From CAZEER01 sp964511215 (GTDB lineage: Bacteria; Fidelibacterota; Marinisomatia; Marinisomatales; UBA1611), in assembly GCA_964511215.1 (NCBI GenBank), contig CAZEER010000016.1, positions 1 through 36,438 of the forward strand: 36,438 nt of DNA. The letters are read 5' to 3'. Positions 25,567-34,308 of this stretch are shown in pieces. The notes under the pieces are model-generated. The model was not told where the DNA came from. It searched no databases and was given only the letters and a program-made list of their open reading frames with translations. How positions within the stretch are numbered: the first letter of the stretch is position 1; every line of letters begins with the position of its first letter. The position numbers and the translations under genes are program-made.

Positions 25567-26616
25567 ATGTTAGAAATATTAAATCTAGACTTTATAATCC
25601 TACTTTTGTTATCAAGCATCATTCTTGCAGTTACTTTTGGATGGTTAAGTATTAAAATTGCTCCTCATATTGGCCTTATGGATGTGCCAGGCAGTGCAGA
25701 CCACAAGTTGCATGATTATTCAGTCCCTTTAACTGGTGGTATAGTGGTTCTCGACACTTTGATTGTCATGGTGATGATTACAGGATTATGGAAAATACCA
25801 GATATGATGGCAATACTAATTTCAGGTGGTACCATTGGAATCTTTGGTTTATTAGATGATTTTTTACATTTAAATCCAATTAAGAAAATAATTGGCCAAA
25901 TAATAGGTTCAATACTGCTTATTTATCTTGGAGTACAGGTGAGTATTTTTGATTCGCCTGAATTCTTTTTTCAAACAGAATCACCAATTGATATGTGGTT
26001 AAATATTATATTCACAGTACTATGGTTAATAACTCTGACTAACGCCTTTAATTTTATAGATAGTACTGATGGTTTAGCCGTTGGCTTGAGCGGACTTTCA
26101 GCTGCATTTTTTCTTGTAATATCATTATCTACAGGTCAATTTTTACTTGTTTATTTTTGTTCAATTTTACTGGGAATCTGCATAGGTATTTACTTTTTTA
26201 ATGCATATCCAGCGAAATTATTTCTAGGAGACTCGGGGACTCAGACACTTGGATTTTTATTAGCTTCCTTAGCAATTATTTTTAATCCAAAAACTGGATT
26301 TCAGTCATCCACATGGTTTGTCCCGATACTATTATTTTATGTACCTCTTTTTGACCTGATCTTAGTTGTATTTTCGAGATTGAGGAGGAAAAACAGTATT
26401 TATAAAGCATCCCGCGATCATACTTATCACCGTTTAGCCTCTAGAGGAATATCAATACAACATGCAGTCATATTTATGCATGGTATATCTCTGATAATGA
26501 GTATGGTTGGATATTTATGTTTAAATTTATCTGTTCTATATGCAAATATTGTTTTTTTTCTTTCTTTATTGTTGGGTATTTCTGCAATTATTGAATTAGA
26601 TAAAGATTATTATTAA
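25567..26616 (+). CDS. WecA/TagO-type undecaprenyl-phosphate sugar-1-phosphate transferase
   Basis: A 349-residue integral membrane enzyme with about ten or eleven hydrophobic helices. It transfers a HexNAc-1-phosphate from a UDP-sugar to undecaprenyl phosphate, starting glycan synthesis. DVPGSADHKLHD is the conserved opening, FGLLDD (94-98) supplies the metal-binding Asp pair, and NAFNFIDSTDGLA (159-171) is the core motif. YPAKLFLGDSGTQTLG and the DHTYHRL segment correspond to the UDP-sugar and HxH regions. MraY is less likely given the WecA/TagO-type motif wording. It abuts the rhamnosyltransferase-like gene with no gap, so these probably build one polysaccharide. accA follows after five bases. 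Confidence 0.9.
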   Translation: MLEILNLDFIILLLLSSIILAVTFGWLSIKIAPHIGLMDVPGSADHKLHDYSVPLTGGIVVLDTLIVMVMITGLWKIPDMMAILISGGTIGIFGLLDDFLHLNPIKKIIGQIIGSILLIYLGVQVSIFDSPEFFFQTESPIDMWLNIIFTVLWLITLTNAFNFIDSTDGLAVGLSGLSAAFFLVISLSTGQFLLVYFCSILLGICIGIYFFNAYPAKLFLGDSGTQTLGFLLASLAIIFNPKTGFQSSTWFVPILLFYVPLFDLILVVFSRLRRKNSIYKASRDHTYHRLASRGISIQHAVIFMHGISLIMSMVGYLCLNLSVLYANIVFFLSLLLGISAIIELDKDYY

Positions 26617-26621
26617 ATATT

Positions 26622-27415
26622 ATGTCTAAATATTATCTCGATTTTGAAAAACCTTTAAAGGAACTAGATGAAAAGATCATTCTTTTAGAATCTAGTAAAA
26701 ACCTGGATAAGGAAACTATTAAATCTCTGACAAAATCAAAGGAAGAGCGAACTTTGTTAATTAAAGAAATTTACTCGGGTCTTTCACGTTGGCAGAGAAT
26801 TCAATTGGCTCGTCACCCAGATCGGCCGTACTCCTTGGACTATATTAAATATTTTTCACACAATTTTATTGAACTTCATGGTGATAGATATTTTATGGAT
26901 GATACGGCTGTGGTAACAGGTTTAGGTAATCTAGAAGGATATAAAATTGCATGGATTGGCCAACAAAAAGGAAGAAATACTAAGGAGAATTTACATCGTA
27001 ATTTTGGAATGATGCGCCCAGAAGGATACAGGAAAGCTCTGCGTGTTATGCAACTTGCCGAAAAATTTGGTTTGCCTATCATATCTTTCATGGATACGAT
27101 TGGTGCATATCCAGGCATTGGAGCAGAAGAACGTGGCCAAGGCCAAGCAATTGCTAATAATCTGATCACTATGTCGGCATTAAAAGTTCCAATAATTGGA
27201 GTGGTTATTGGCGAAGGTGCAAGTGGTGGTGCTTTAGGTATAGGTATATGTGATAAAATGATTATGATGGAAAACACATGGTACTCAGTTATAAGTCCTG
27301 AAGGTTGTGCGTCTATATTATTTAGAGATGCTAAGCGAGCAGAAGATGCAGCAGAAGCATTAAAGCCAACACCTTCAGACCTATTAGAAGTGGGTATATG
27401 TGATCAAATAATCCA
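26622..27415 (+). CDS. accA: Acetyl-CoA carboxylase carboxyltransferase alpha subunit, truncated by gap
   Basis: AccA transfers the carboxyl group from biotin to acetyl-CoA together with AccD, the first step of fatty-acid synthesis. About 264 residues are visible. The N-terminal helical section LDFEKPLKELDEKI is typical. FIELHGDRYFMDD, IGQQKGRNTKENLHRNFGM and MDTIGAYPGIGAEERGQ precede the acyl-CoA-binding GEGASGGALGIG and SVISPEGCASILF. Roughly the last 55 residues expected from family length are missing inside the N run. The frame continues across the 100 N bases only by accident of gap size; the sequence after the gap does not look like AccA. Same strand and spacing as the WecA-like gene upstream. 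Confidence 0.95.
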
Positions 27416-27515
27416 NNNNNNNNNNNNNNNNNNNNNNNNNNNNNNNNNNNNNNNNNNNNNNNNNNNNNNNNNNNNNNNNNNNNNNNNNNNNNNNNNNNNN
27501 NNNNNNNNNNNNNNN
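27416..27515. other. Assembly gap, 100 N
   Basis: Exactly 100 N bases, the customary placeholder for a scaffold gap of unknown length. It cuts accA and hides the start of the next gene. The true gap is probably several hundred bases, since both the AccA tail and most of a thioesterase appear to be missing. Confidence 0.98.
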
Positions 27516-27626
27516 AATGATTTAATTCATTTATTTGCAACAGGATATACTGTTCATGCATTTATAAATAATAATGGTAAACCTGTAAGAGCTCCAGCTA
27601 CTATTTTATCAAAAATAAAAAACTAG
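27516..27626 (+). CDS. C-terminal fragment, probable 4HBT-type acyl-CoA thioesterase
   Basis: Thirty-six residues after the gap (FATGYTVHAFIN, GKPVRAPATI, then a Lys-rich end) look like the last beta-strand and tail of YbgC/4HBT hotdog thioesterases. Those commonly read TVHAFV followed by a Gly-Lys-Pro-x-Arg-x-Pro stretch. AccA proteins do not end this way. Most of the gene, perhaps a hundred residues, would lie in the gap. A thioesterase beside accA would fit acyl-CoA metabolism. The fragment is short, so the call is moderate. Confidence 0.5.
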   Translation, partial: NDLIHLFATGYTVHAFINNNGKPVRAPATILSKIKN

Positions 27627-27637
27627 GAGATAAGCTA

Positions 27638-28669
27638 ATGAAAAGAATAATGCTAACCTTTATTTTATTAATATTTTATGGTTGTGAAAATTCTGAAGCC
27701 TATCGCTGGGAAAAAGATACCTCATTTGAAACTGTTTTATCTAAATCAAATGGAAAAATAATCTTATTAGACTTTGAAACAGAGTGGTGTGGCTGGTGTA
27801 AAAAGTTGGATGAAAATACTTACAGTGATGAGAATGTGAAAAATTTTGGAAAAACTCATTTGTTGAGTATGAAAATTGATGCAGAAAAAGGTGAAGGCAT
27901 TGAACTAGCTAAGAGGTATAATGTTCGTGGCTTTCCCACGATAGTTTTCACAAATAATGATGGTGAAGAAATTGATCGAATTGTTGGTTATAGAGATCCT
28001 ATTCCATTTTTAAATGAATTAAGACGGGTTCAGTCGGGTCGAAATACACTACCATCTTTATTGCAAGACTACCATAGAGATCCTGAAAAATTCAGTACAC
28101 TCTTTAAACTGGCAAAGAAATATGAAGCCATGGGCGATCAATTGTCTGCAAAAGAAATGATTGATGCAATTTTGTCTGCAAATGTTGATTCAGCAGGAAC
28201 CGGAAAGTTTTTTGAGATTCTTTATGATTCTAAAGAAAGTCAAGACCCTCGTGACTTAATTAAATATATAAATAATAATGAAGGAAGTTATCTAACATCT
28301 GCTATCCAAGAAGCGATGTATTTAGTTAGAAAAAATGGAAATAATCCTGCACTAGAGGCTGATTTGTATTTAAAATTAATCAATTATCCCGAAGAAAAGA
28401 CCCCGTCAATGTTAAATACTTTTGCATGGAGAATGAGCGAGTTGGAGATGAATCTAGATGTAGCAATTAACAAAGTAAATGAAGCAATTGTGAGAGTTAA
28501 AGATAAGAGTCAAAAGTATATGTTTATAGACACGAAGGCAGAGATACTCTGGAAATTGAATAAAACTGAAGATGCGATTGTGGAAATTAAAAAGTGTATA
28601 AATTTTGAGCCAGATAACAAATATTATCAAGAACAATTAGAAAAGTTTAAATTATCTATTAAAGCTTAA
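27638..28669 (+). CDS. Thioredoxin-fold lipoprotein with C-terminal helical repeats
   Basis: A 343-residue predicted lipoprotein with leader MKRIMLTFILLIFYGC (Cys 16). A thioredoxin domain (about 25-135) has the CGWC active site (51-54, in FETEWCGWCKK), a cis-Pro in GFPTIVF, and VGYRDPIPFL. It resembles DUF255/thioredoxin_7 proteins. The C-terminal half (about 150-343) is helical, with TPR-like units such as FSTLFKLAKKYEAMGDQLSA and a final ILWKLNKTEDAIVEIKKCI. It probably acts as a periplasmic disulfide reductant or isomerase, perhaps with envelope proteins as clients. AGGAG (27625-27629) is a good ribosome binding site nine bases before the ATG. It closes the long plus-strand run starting at lgt. 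Confidence 0.87.
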   Translation: MKRIMLTFILLIFYGCENSEAYRWEKDTSFETVLSKSNGKIILLDFETEWCGWCKKLDENTYSDENVKNFGKTHLLSMKIDAEKGEGIELAKRYNVRGFPTIVFTNNDGEEIDRIVGYRDPIPFLNELRRVQSGRNTLPSLLQDYHRDPEKFSTLFKLAKKYEAMGDQLSAKEMIDAILSANVDSAGTGKFFEILYDSKESQDPRDLIKYINNNEGSYLTSAIQEAMYLVRKNGNNPALEADLYLKLINYPEEKTPSMLNTFAWRMSELEMNLDVAINKVNEAIVRVKDKSQKYMFIDTKAEILWKLNKTEDAIVEIKKCINFEPDNKYYQEQLEKFKLSIKA

Positions 28670-28760
28670 AAATAATACTTTCTTTTTTGAATCAACTCCA
28701 TGCAGCAAGTTTATTTTAAATTAATAAAGGTATGTTTGGTAACTTTTTTTGTATATCATG

Positions 28761-29633
28761 TTAATTGTTAATTATATATACTGCCCCGATTCCTATTGTT
28801 CCACCAATCAGGGTATATAATTCTAAAGGTTCAGACAAATAATACATTGCAAAAGCCATTGCGGTTAATGGAACAAGAAAGATAAATGAACTGGCTTTTT
28901 TGGGCCCTAGCTTGATAGATGCTAGAAAATAAATTGAAGTTCCAAAAGACATGGCTAATATTGATAGAATCATCAAATTCAGCCAAAATATCCAATCAAA
29001 ATAAATAACTGACAATATATTTTCACCTAGTGCTATTGGAAGACTAATAAATGTAGAAAACAAAAAGCTCCAAAAACTATAGGTTATAAAGGGGATAGCC
29101 TCTTTTGATTTAGATGTGATAATTGTAACTGCAACCCATGATAATGATGCCAGAATAAAAAATAGATTACCAGAGTGATAAAGATTTTCCAAACTGAGCT
29201 CCCAAAGTCGCAAAATAATTCCACCACTTGCTAGGCCTAGACCAAGTCCAACCCAATCTTTATTTAACATTAACCCTCCAAAAAACATACTGGAAAAGAT
29301 TGCTGTTAATATTGGATTTAATGTGGTGACAAGTACTCCTCCAGCACCAGCGAGACCTATTTGTGTTCCTTTGAAATAAAAATAATTATATGAGACCATA
29401 AAAATTGAATTGAAGAATATGAATAATATATTATTTCTTGAGATTTGAAAAGTTGCATTTGACCATCTCACTACTATAGTAAATGAAATAGTTGCAAAAA
29501 GGAATCTCCAAAACATTATTAAGGGTGCATCGGCATACAATCCCAATATTTTGGCATTTGTCCATGATAGGCCCCATGTTAACATGCCAAGCACCATAAG
29601 AACGGTTAATTTTAGATCCTTTCTCTGGTGCAT
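28761..29633 (-). CDS. EamA-family (DMT superfamily) transporter
   Basis: A 290-residue membrane protein with about ten hydrophobic helices arranged as two EamA repeats. The first half has GMLTWGLSWTNAKI and APLIMFWRFLFA. The second repeat starts with LFFILASLSWVAVTIITSK and includes FSTFISLPIAL. FLVPLTAMAFAMYYLSEP and the GGTIGIGAVYI ending are typical of RhaT/EamA exporters. Substrates are commonly amino acids or other metabolites; none can be assigned. It begins six bases after mccB on the minus strand, so it is probably co-transcribed. The 91-base gap to the convergent thioredoxin gene has T-rich tracts and an AT stem (TTTATT/AATAAA near 28710-28728) but no strong terminator. Confidence 0.9.
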   Translation of the reverse strand: MHQRKDLKLTVLMVLGMLTWGLSWTNAKILGLYADAPLIMFWRFLFATISFTIVVRWSNATFQISRNNILFIFFNSIFMVSYNYFYFKGTQIGLAGAGGVLVTTLNPILTAIFSSMFFGGLMLNKDWVGLGLGLASGGIILRLWELSLENLYHSGNLFFILASLSWVAVTIITSKSKEAIPFITYSFWSFLFSTFISLPIALGENILSVIYFDWIFWLNLMILSILAMSFGTSIYFLASIKLGPKKASSFIFLVPLTAMAFAMYYLSEPLELYTLIGGTIGIGAVYIINN

Positions 29634-29639
29634 ATAGTT

Positions 29640-31238
29640 TTACATTCTAAAAACAGGAAATTTCAGATCTGATATGGGAGAATTTTTGATAGCATAGAGT
29701 GCTTGTATGATGACTTTTCTTGTATCGATTGGGTTGATAATCCCATCATCCCAAAGACGTGCACTTGCGTAGTAGGGATGGCCTTCCTTTTCATATTTTT
29801 CAAGGATAGGTTTTTTAATTTCTTCTATTTCTTCTTCTGATAATTTTTTTCCAATCATTTTTGCTTGATCTGATTTCACAGTGCCCATAACACCTGCAGC
29901 TTGGCTGCCTCCCATAACCGATATTCGTGCATTAGGCCACATCCAGATGAATCTTGGTTGATATGACCTGCCACACATTGCATAGTTTCCAGCACCAAAA
30001 CTACCTCCAATTATTACTGTAAGTTTAGGTACATTAGCTACTGCAACTGCCTGAACCATTTTAGCTCCGTCTTTGGCAATACCCCCAGCTTCAGCCTTTT
30101 TTCCAACCATAAATCCTGTAATATTCTGTAAGAATAAAAGAGGGATCTTTCGTTGGCAGCAAATTTCGACAAAGTGTGCGCCTTTGAGTGCAGTTTCACT
30201 AAATAAAACACCATTATTACCGATTATTCCTATAGGTAATCCTCCAAATTTTGCAAATCCTGTCACAAGAGTTTTACCATAGTCTGCTTTAAATTCTTCA
30301 AAATTTGATCCGTCAACAATTCTTGCAATTATTTCATGAATATCATATTGTTTTTGGCGATTTTTTTCTAAGATTCCAAATAAATCATTTTTGTCATAGA
30401 CTGGCTCATCAAACTTGTAATGAGTTTTAGTGATTTTAGGAAGATGATCTATAATATTTCTTAATTTATTAATTGCATCTTCATCATTTTCTGCAAAATG
30501 ATCTGCTACGCCGCTATATCTCGTATGTAATCTTGCGCCACCCAATTCTTCAGCTGTCGCAGTCTCACCTATAGCTGCCTTAACAAGAGGAGGGCCTCCC
30601 AAAAATATTGTACCTGTTTTATTTACGATGATTGCTTCATCACTCATGGCGGGGACATATGCTCCGCCAGCGGTACAAGAGCCCATTACTGCCGCCAATT
30701 GCGGAATTCCTTTTGCGCTCATTTGGGCTTGATTATAAAAAATTCTGCCAAAATGTTCTTTATCAGGGAAGACCTCATCTTGTTTAGGTAAGAATGCTCC
30801 ACCACTATCAACAAGATATATACAAGGCAAATGGTTTTCCATCGCAATCTCTTGCGCACGAAGATGTTTTTTTACTGTGAGAGGATAATATGTACCACCT
30901 TTAACAGTGGCATCGTTTGCAATTACAACACAAGGTCTTTCTTTAATAGTGATAATTCCAGTAACCACCCCAGCGGCTGGTACTTTGCTATCATAGACAT
31001 TATGCGCAGCAAGCTCAGAAAATTCAAGAAAATCAGTTTCACTATCTTTGAGCTTATTTATTCGATCTCTTACGGATAACTTTCCTCTTTCAAGGTGTTT
31101 ATCCATACTATGGGATGGTCCCATCTTATATATAATTTTTTTTATACTTTCTAATTCTTCAGATAAATGTTTATGGTATTTATAATTGTTTTGGAAGTCT
31201 TCAGAACTTGTGTCAATCTTTGTTTTTATTACTGACAT
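29640..31238 (-). CDS. mccB: Methylcrotonyl-CoA carboxylase carboxyltransferase (beta) subunit
   Basis: A 532-residue biotin-dependent carboxyltransferase. In leucine breakdown, MCC carboxylates 3-methylcrotonyl-CoA to 3-methylglutaconyl-CoA. Within the family, this sequence matches the MCC branch: FLEFSELAAHNVYD, VIANDATVKGGTYYPLTVKK, YLVDSGGAFLPKQDEVFPD, and IFLGGPPLVKAAIGE with LGGARLHTRYSGVADH. The C-terminal domain shows NGVLFSETALKGAHF, NITGFMVGKKAEAGGIAKDG and GSFGAGNYAMCGRSYQPRF. PCC and acyl-CoA carboxylase relatives are the alternative. The biotin-carrying alpha subunit is not in the window. It lies downstream of the PpiD-like gene on the same strand and is followed by the EamA transporter. 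Confidence 0.92.
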   Translation of the reverse strand: MSVIKTKIDTSSEDFQNNYKYHKHLSEELESIKKIIYKMGPSHSMDKHLERGKLSVRDRINKLKDSETDFLEFSELAAHNVYDSKVPAAGVVTGIITIKERPCVVIANDATVKGGTYYPLTVKKHLRAQEIAMENHLPCIYLVDSGGAFLPKQDEVFPDKEHFGRIFYNQAQMSAKGIPQLAAVMGSCTAGGAYVPAMSDEAIIVNKTGTIFLGGPPLVKAAIGETATAEELGGARLHTRYSGVADHFAENDEDAINKLRNIIDHLPKITKTHYKFDEPVYDKNDLFGILEKNRQKQYDIHEIIARIVDGSNFEEFKADYGKTLVTGFAKFGGLPIGIIGNNGVLFSETALKGAHFVEICCQRKIPLLFLQNITGFMVGKKAEAGGIAKDGAKMVQAVAVANVPKLTVIIGGSFGAGNYAMCGRSYQPRFIWMWPNARISVMGGSQAAGVMGTVKSDQAKMIGKKLSEEEIEEIKKPILEKYEKEGHPYYASARLWDDGIINPIDTRKVIIQALYAIKNSPISDLKFPVFRM

Positions 31239-31324
31239 TAGTGTAAAATAATTTTTGTAATAAGTATTAGACTATTATTTGTTAATCTGGTGATAAAAAG
31301 TCGTAGAATTCCAATGATTGCAAT

Positions 31325-33151
31325 TTAGAAATAATATTTTCTGTTATCTATAATATCTGAATTATCTTTTAAATTTTCAATCCATGCCTGGAAATACTGG
31401 TTTTGTTTCCTACTAAATATATTCTGTCTTATCTGATCTCGTTGTACCTCAAGCTCCGTTGAGTCAATCTCTGATATTGATACTATTTCTAAAAGAGCAT
31501 AGCCTTGATTTGTTTCTAGAGGTCCTAAAATTTGTCCGGGTGATGCAGACAATAGTGCCCCATTCACAAAATTACTTCTGCCCACGCCACTAAACCCTTG
31601 GTTAAGTCGTTTTTTTTCTTTGATAAATCCCTTTAGTTCTTTTTTTATTTTCATCAGAGTTTCTAAAGATAAATCATCAGAAGAAACCTGAATGAGTAAA
31701 TTATTAGCTTCTTCTAAGGCTGCTGATTTAGATTTTTCCTGACTTAATTTATTTTCAATGCGCGGCCTAACTTCATCAAGTGACTTAAACCCTGGGGGGA
31801 TAATTGAATCAAGCGAACAAACAGCATAATAATTATCATTTTCAAGAATACCAGATACTGAATGTAGGTCATTATTGAATGCATATCTTACTGCTGATCT
31901 AAGTGCACCTACACCACTAATTGATATTGCACCTTCATCTAATTTTTCATGCTGTCCAACATTAAGCGCATGGTCAGATACTGCTTGCTCAAATCCATCA
32001 TCCTGCGCGTCATAGTTAAATAAAGTTGCATCACGCTTTATATTTGACAATGTGGTGGGGCTTATTTCAATTTTAATTAGTATATGAGATGCTAGAATTT
32101 CTTTTTCACCTGCTTCATTAACCTTACTGTCCCTTACATGTATTACGTGATAACCGAAGTTTGATAATACTGGACCAACAATCTGATTTTTACTTGCGTT
32201 AAAAGCAGCATCATCAAAAGGCTTGACCATTCGACCTTTTTTAAACCATCCTAAGTCACCACCCTTAATACTCTGATTACCAGGGTCCATGGAATATTTA
32301 TTTGCTAATTCTGGGAAATTTTCTCCTTTCTGTGCACGTTTTAGAATATCGTCTATTAACAATTTCGCTTCAGATGAATCAAAAGATGAGGGTTCCTTCT
32401 TCCATGAGACAAATTTTATAGATCGTAATTCATCGTGGCTAAAGTCATCTCTTGTTCTTTCATATTCACTAGTAATTTCTTCATCAGTGGGTTTATCAGC
32501 ATTTGCCGTCTGTGAAGAAATATTAATCCCTGTTACAGTAAATTCAAGATTGCGTCTGATAAACTCATCAAGTATATCATTCTGAGTTATAATTATACTC
32601 TCATCTAGAATTTTTTGAAGTTTAAAATTAGGTATAAAAGTATTTTTCATAAATGCTTCAATAGGAGTCCATTCATTGCTCTCAGGGTTCGCTAATGCTT
32701 GGCGATATTTATCCCAATCAAATGCGCCATCAGTTTGAAAGCTGGGGTTTTGTTGAAGAAATGGAGGCGGATTATTCTCTAGGTGGTAGATTACCTCATC
32801 GTCAGATGCGCTAATTTTCATTCGTTGTACTTCTTGAGAAACAAGCACGTCTTGTAAAAGACTCTCCCAGGCTTGGTCTCGGGCTCTTTTTATTTGGAAA
32901 TCATTAATTGATTGCCCCGTATTTCTTAAATTACTGAGTTGTTGAGTCACAAGATTATTGAACCGTTCTGGTGATATCATTTCTCCATTTATGCTAGCAA
33001 TAGTAGTTTGTGGATTAATATTGCCAAATAATTGATCAATGATATTGGCACCACCAACTAGCCCGCCAATTGTCATACTTAATAAGAAGAGTGCAAGAAG
33101 TATCCACAATACAACATGCATTTTTTCACGCATGGAAGTCATTAATGCCAT
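31325..33151 (-). CDS. PpiD/SurA-like membrane-anchored peptidyl-prolyl isomerase
   Basis: A 608-residue periplasmic folding factor. A short cytoplasmic start (MALMTSMREKMHVV) precedes one membrane helix (about 12-32). A SurA_N-like helical region (about 45-200) includes INGEMISPERFNNLV. A parvulin domain lies at about 240-340 (GENFPELANKYSMDPGNQ, GGDLGWFKKGRMVKPFDDA, FGYHVIHV). ASHILIKI at about 353 begins a second, degenerate parvulin-like module. The C terminus carries another related region (GPLETNQGYALLEI). PpiD-type proteins aid folding of outer-membrane and secreted proteins after Sec transport. AAGGA on the minus strand (33158-33162) sits six bases before the ATG and fixes the start. 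mccB follows after 86 bases. Confidence 0.88.
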   Translation of the reverse strand: MALMTSMREKMHVVLWILLALFLLSMTIGGLVGGANIIDQLFGNINPQTTIASINGEMISPERFNNLVTQQLSNLRNTGQSINDFQIKRARDQAWESLLQDVLVSQEVQRMKISASDDEVIYHLENNPPPFLQQNPSFQTDGAFDWDKYRQALANPESNEWTPIEAFMKNTFIPNFKLQKILDESIIITQNDILDEFIRRNLEFTVTGINISSQTANADKPTDEEITSEYERTRDDFSHDELRSIKFVSWKKEPSSFDSSEAKLLIDDILKRAQKGENFPELANKYSMDPGNQSIKGGDLGWFKKGRMVKPFDDAAFNASKNQIVGPVLSNFGYHVIHVRDSKVNEAGEKEILASHILIKIEISPTTLSNIKRDATLFNYDAQDDGFEQAVSDHALNVGQHEKLDEGAISISGVGALRSAVRYAFNNDLHSVSGILENDNYYAVCSLDSIIPPGFKSLDEVRPRIENKLSQEKSKSAALEEANNLLIQVSSDDLSLETLMKIKKELKGFIKEKKRLNQGFSGVGRSNFVNGALLSASPGQILGPLETNQGYALLEIVSISEIDSTELEVQRDQIRQNIFSRKQNQYFQAWIENLKDNSDIIDNRKYYF

Positions 33152-33232
33152 AGAAAATCCTTCATAAAATTAAAATATTACCATTACCTATAATTTATTA
33201 ACAAATTTGCTGGCGAATTTATGCTCTGGTAT

Positions 33233-33269
33233 TTGATGAAACAATGAACAAGACTTTATAAGTTAAGGA
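33233..33269 (+). promoter_or_regulatory. Candidate promoter and ribosome binding site of the VAT1-like gene
   Basis: TTGATG (33233-33238) and TATAAG (33257-33262) are separated by 18 bases. AAGGA (33265-33269) lies seven bases before the ATG at 33277. If this promoter is used, the transcript start would fall just within or after the AAGGA, so a start slightly upstream is also possible. It lies in the divergent gap with the PpiD-like gene. Confidence 0.4.
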
Positions 33270-33276
33270 TATAATT

Positions 33277-34302
33277 ATGAATAATTGTCAATCGATTTTT
33301 ATAACAAAACATGGTGCGCCAGATGTTTTACAGCTAAAGTCAACATCTATTCCTGATCCCAAAGCTGATGAAGTTCTTGTTGAAATAAAGTATTCAGGGA
33401 TTAATTTTGCGGATATTATGAGTAGGATGGGTTTATATACAACTAGGTTAAAGCCACCCTATGTGTCAGGCATGGAGATAGCAGGGATTGTCACAAAAGT
33501 TGGATCTGAAAAATTTGATTTCATGCTGGGTAAAGCAGTAGTAGGTATTTGTAAATCAGGTGGGTATTCTACTTTAGTTAATGTGCCTGCGCATCAGCTG
33601 TTTATTATAGATAAAGATTTATTAAGTATTGCTGCAGCTATACCAGTGAATTATTTAACCGCTTACTTTATGATGGTCCATCAAGGTAGTTTAAAAGAAG
33701 ATGAAACTATATTAATTCATGGTATTGGCGGGGGTGTTGGCCTTGCAGCACTACAAATAGCTCAAAAAATTGGATCAAAAATTATTGGTACTGCCTCGCT
33801 TATGAAACACGATAAAATTAAAAATTATGGAGTTCATGAGATTATTGACTATCGTAATGAGAATTTTCAAGAAAGAGTACTAGAGATCACAAATGGTCGA
33901 GGAGCAGACCTCGTTTTAGATTCCCTTGGAGGTGCAGAGCTTACCAAGAGTTATAATTGCTTGTCAGAATTTGGTCGTGTTGGCGTATATGGGTTTTCTA
34001 CAGCTGTGACAGGATCAAAAAGGAATTACTTTAAAATTTTACCTAAATTTTTAAAAATGCCAAAATTTCTTCCTAGAAATTTAATGATGAAAAATAAAGG
34101 AGCTTTCGGATTCCACTTAGGAATGATTAAACAAAGGCAAGATCTTGTCAAAAAATATGGTAAGATACTATTTGACTGGCTCAAAAATAAAAAAATAAAC
34201 CCTGTTATTGACTCTGTTTATGATTTAAAAGATGCATCCAAAGCTCATAGCTATATTTTAAATAGAAGAAATTTTGGTAAAGTATTATTAAAAGCTTCCT
34301 GA
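33277..34302 (+). CDS. VAT1/quinone-oxidoreductase-like MDR enzyme
   Basis: A 341-residue medium-chain dehydrogenase/reductase of the quinone-reductase (QOR/VAT1) type. The start resembles NADPH:quinone reductases (HGAPDVLQL). YSGINFADIMSRMGLY and PYVSGMEIAGIV form the catalytic N-terminal domain. GIGGGVG (149-155) is the coenzyme loop, followed by ALQIAQKIGSKIIGT. The cysteine and histidine ligands of zinc alcohol dehydrogenases are absent, as expected. A long insertion-like region after residue 240 (FKILPKFLKMPKFLPRNLMM) is typical of VAT1-like members. The likely reaction is NADPH-dependent reduction of a quinone or enone; substrate unknown. AAGGA precedes the ATG. The UDG gene follows after six bases. 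Confidence 0.9.
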   Translation: MNNCQSIFITKHGAPDVLQLKSTSIPDPKADEVLVEIKYSGINFADIMSRMGLYTTRLKPPYVSGMEIAGIVTKVGSEKFDFMLGKAVVGICKSGGYSTLVNVPAHQLFIIDKDLLSIAAAIPVNYLTAYFMMVHQGSLKEDETILIHGIGGGVGLAALQIAQKIGSKIIGTASLMKHDKIKNYGVHEIIDYRNENFQERVLEITNGRGADLVLDSLGGAELTKSYNCLSEFGRVGVYGFSTAVTGSKRNYFKILPKFLKMPKFLPRNLMMKNKGAFGFHLGMIKQRQDLVKKYGKILFDWLKNKKINPVIDSVYDLKDASKAHSYILNRRNFGKVLLKAS

Positions 34303-34308
34303 GCTACA

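Noticed and set aside
26622..27626. One continuous 334-residue AccA
   Set aside because: It only appears continuous because 100 N bases preserve a frame; the tail after the gap does not resemble AccA.
33211..33224. TGGC...ATGC resembling a sigma-54 -24/-12 promoter upstream of the VAT1-like gene
   Set aside because: The GG to GC interval is nine bases rather than ten and the -12 element is ATGC, not TTGC. A better sigma-70-like pair is present nearby.
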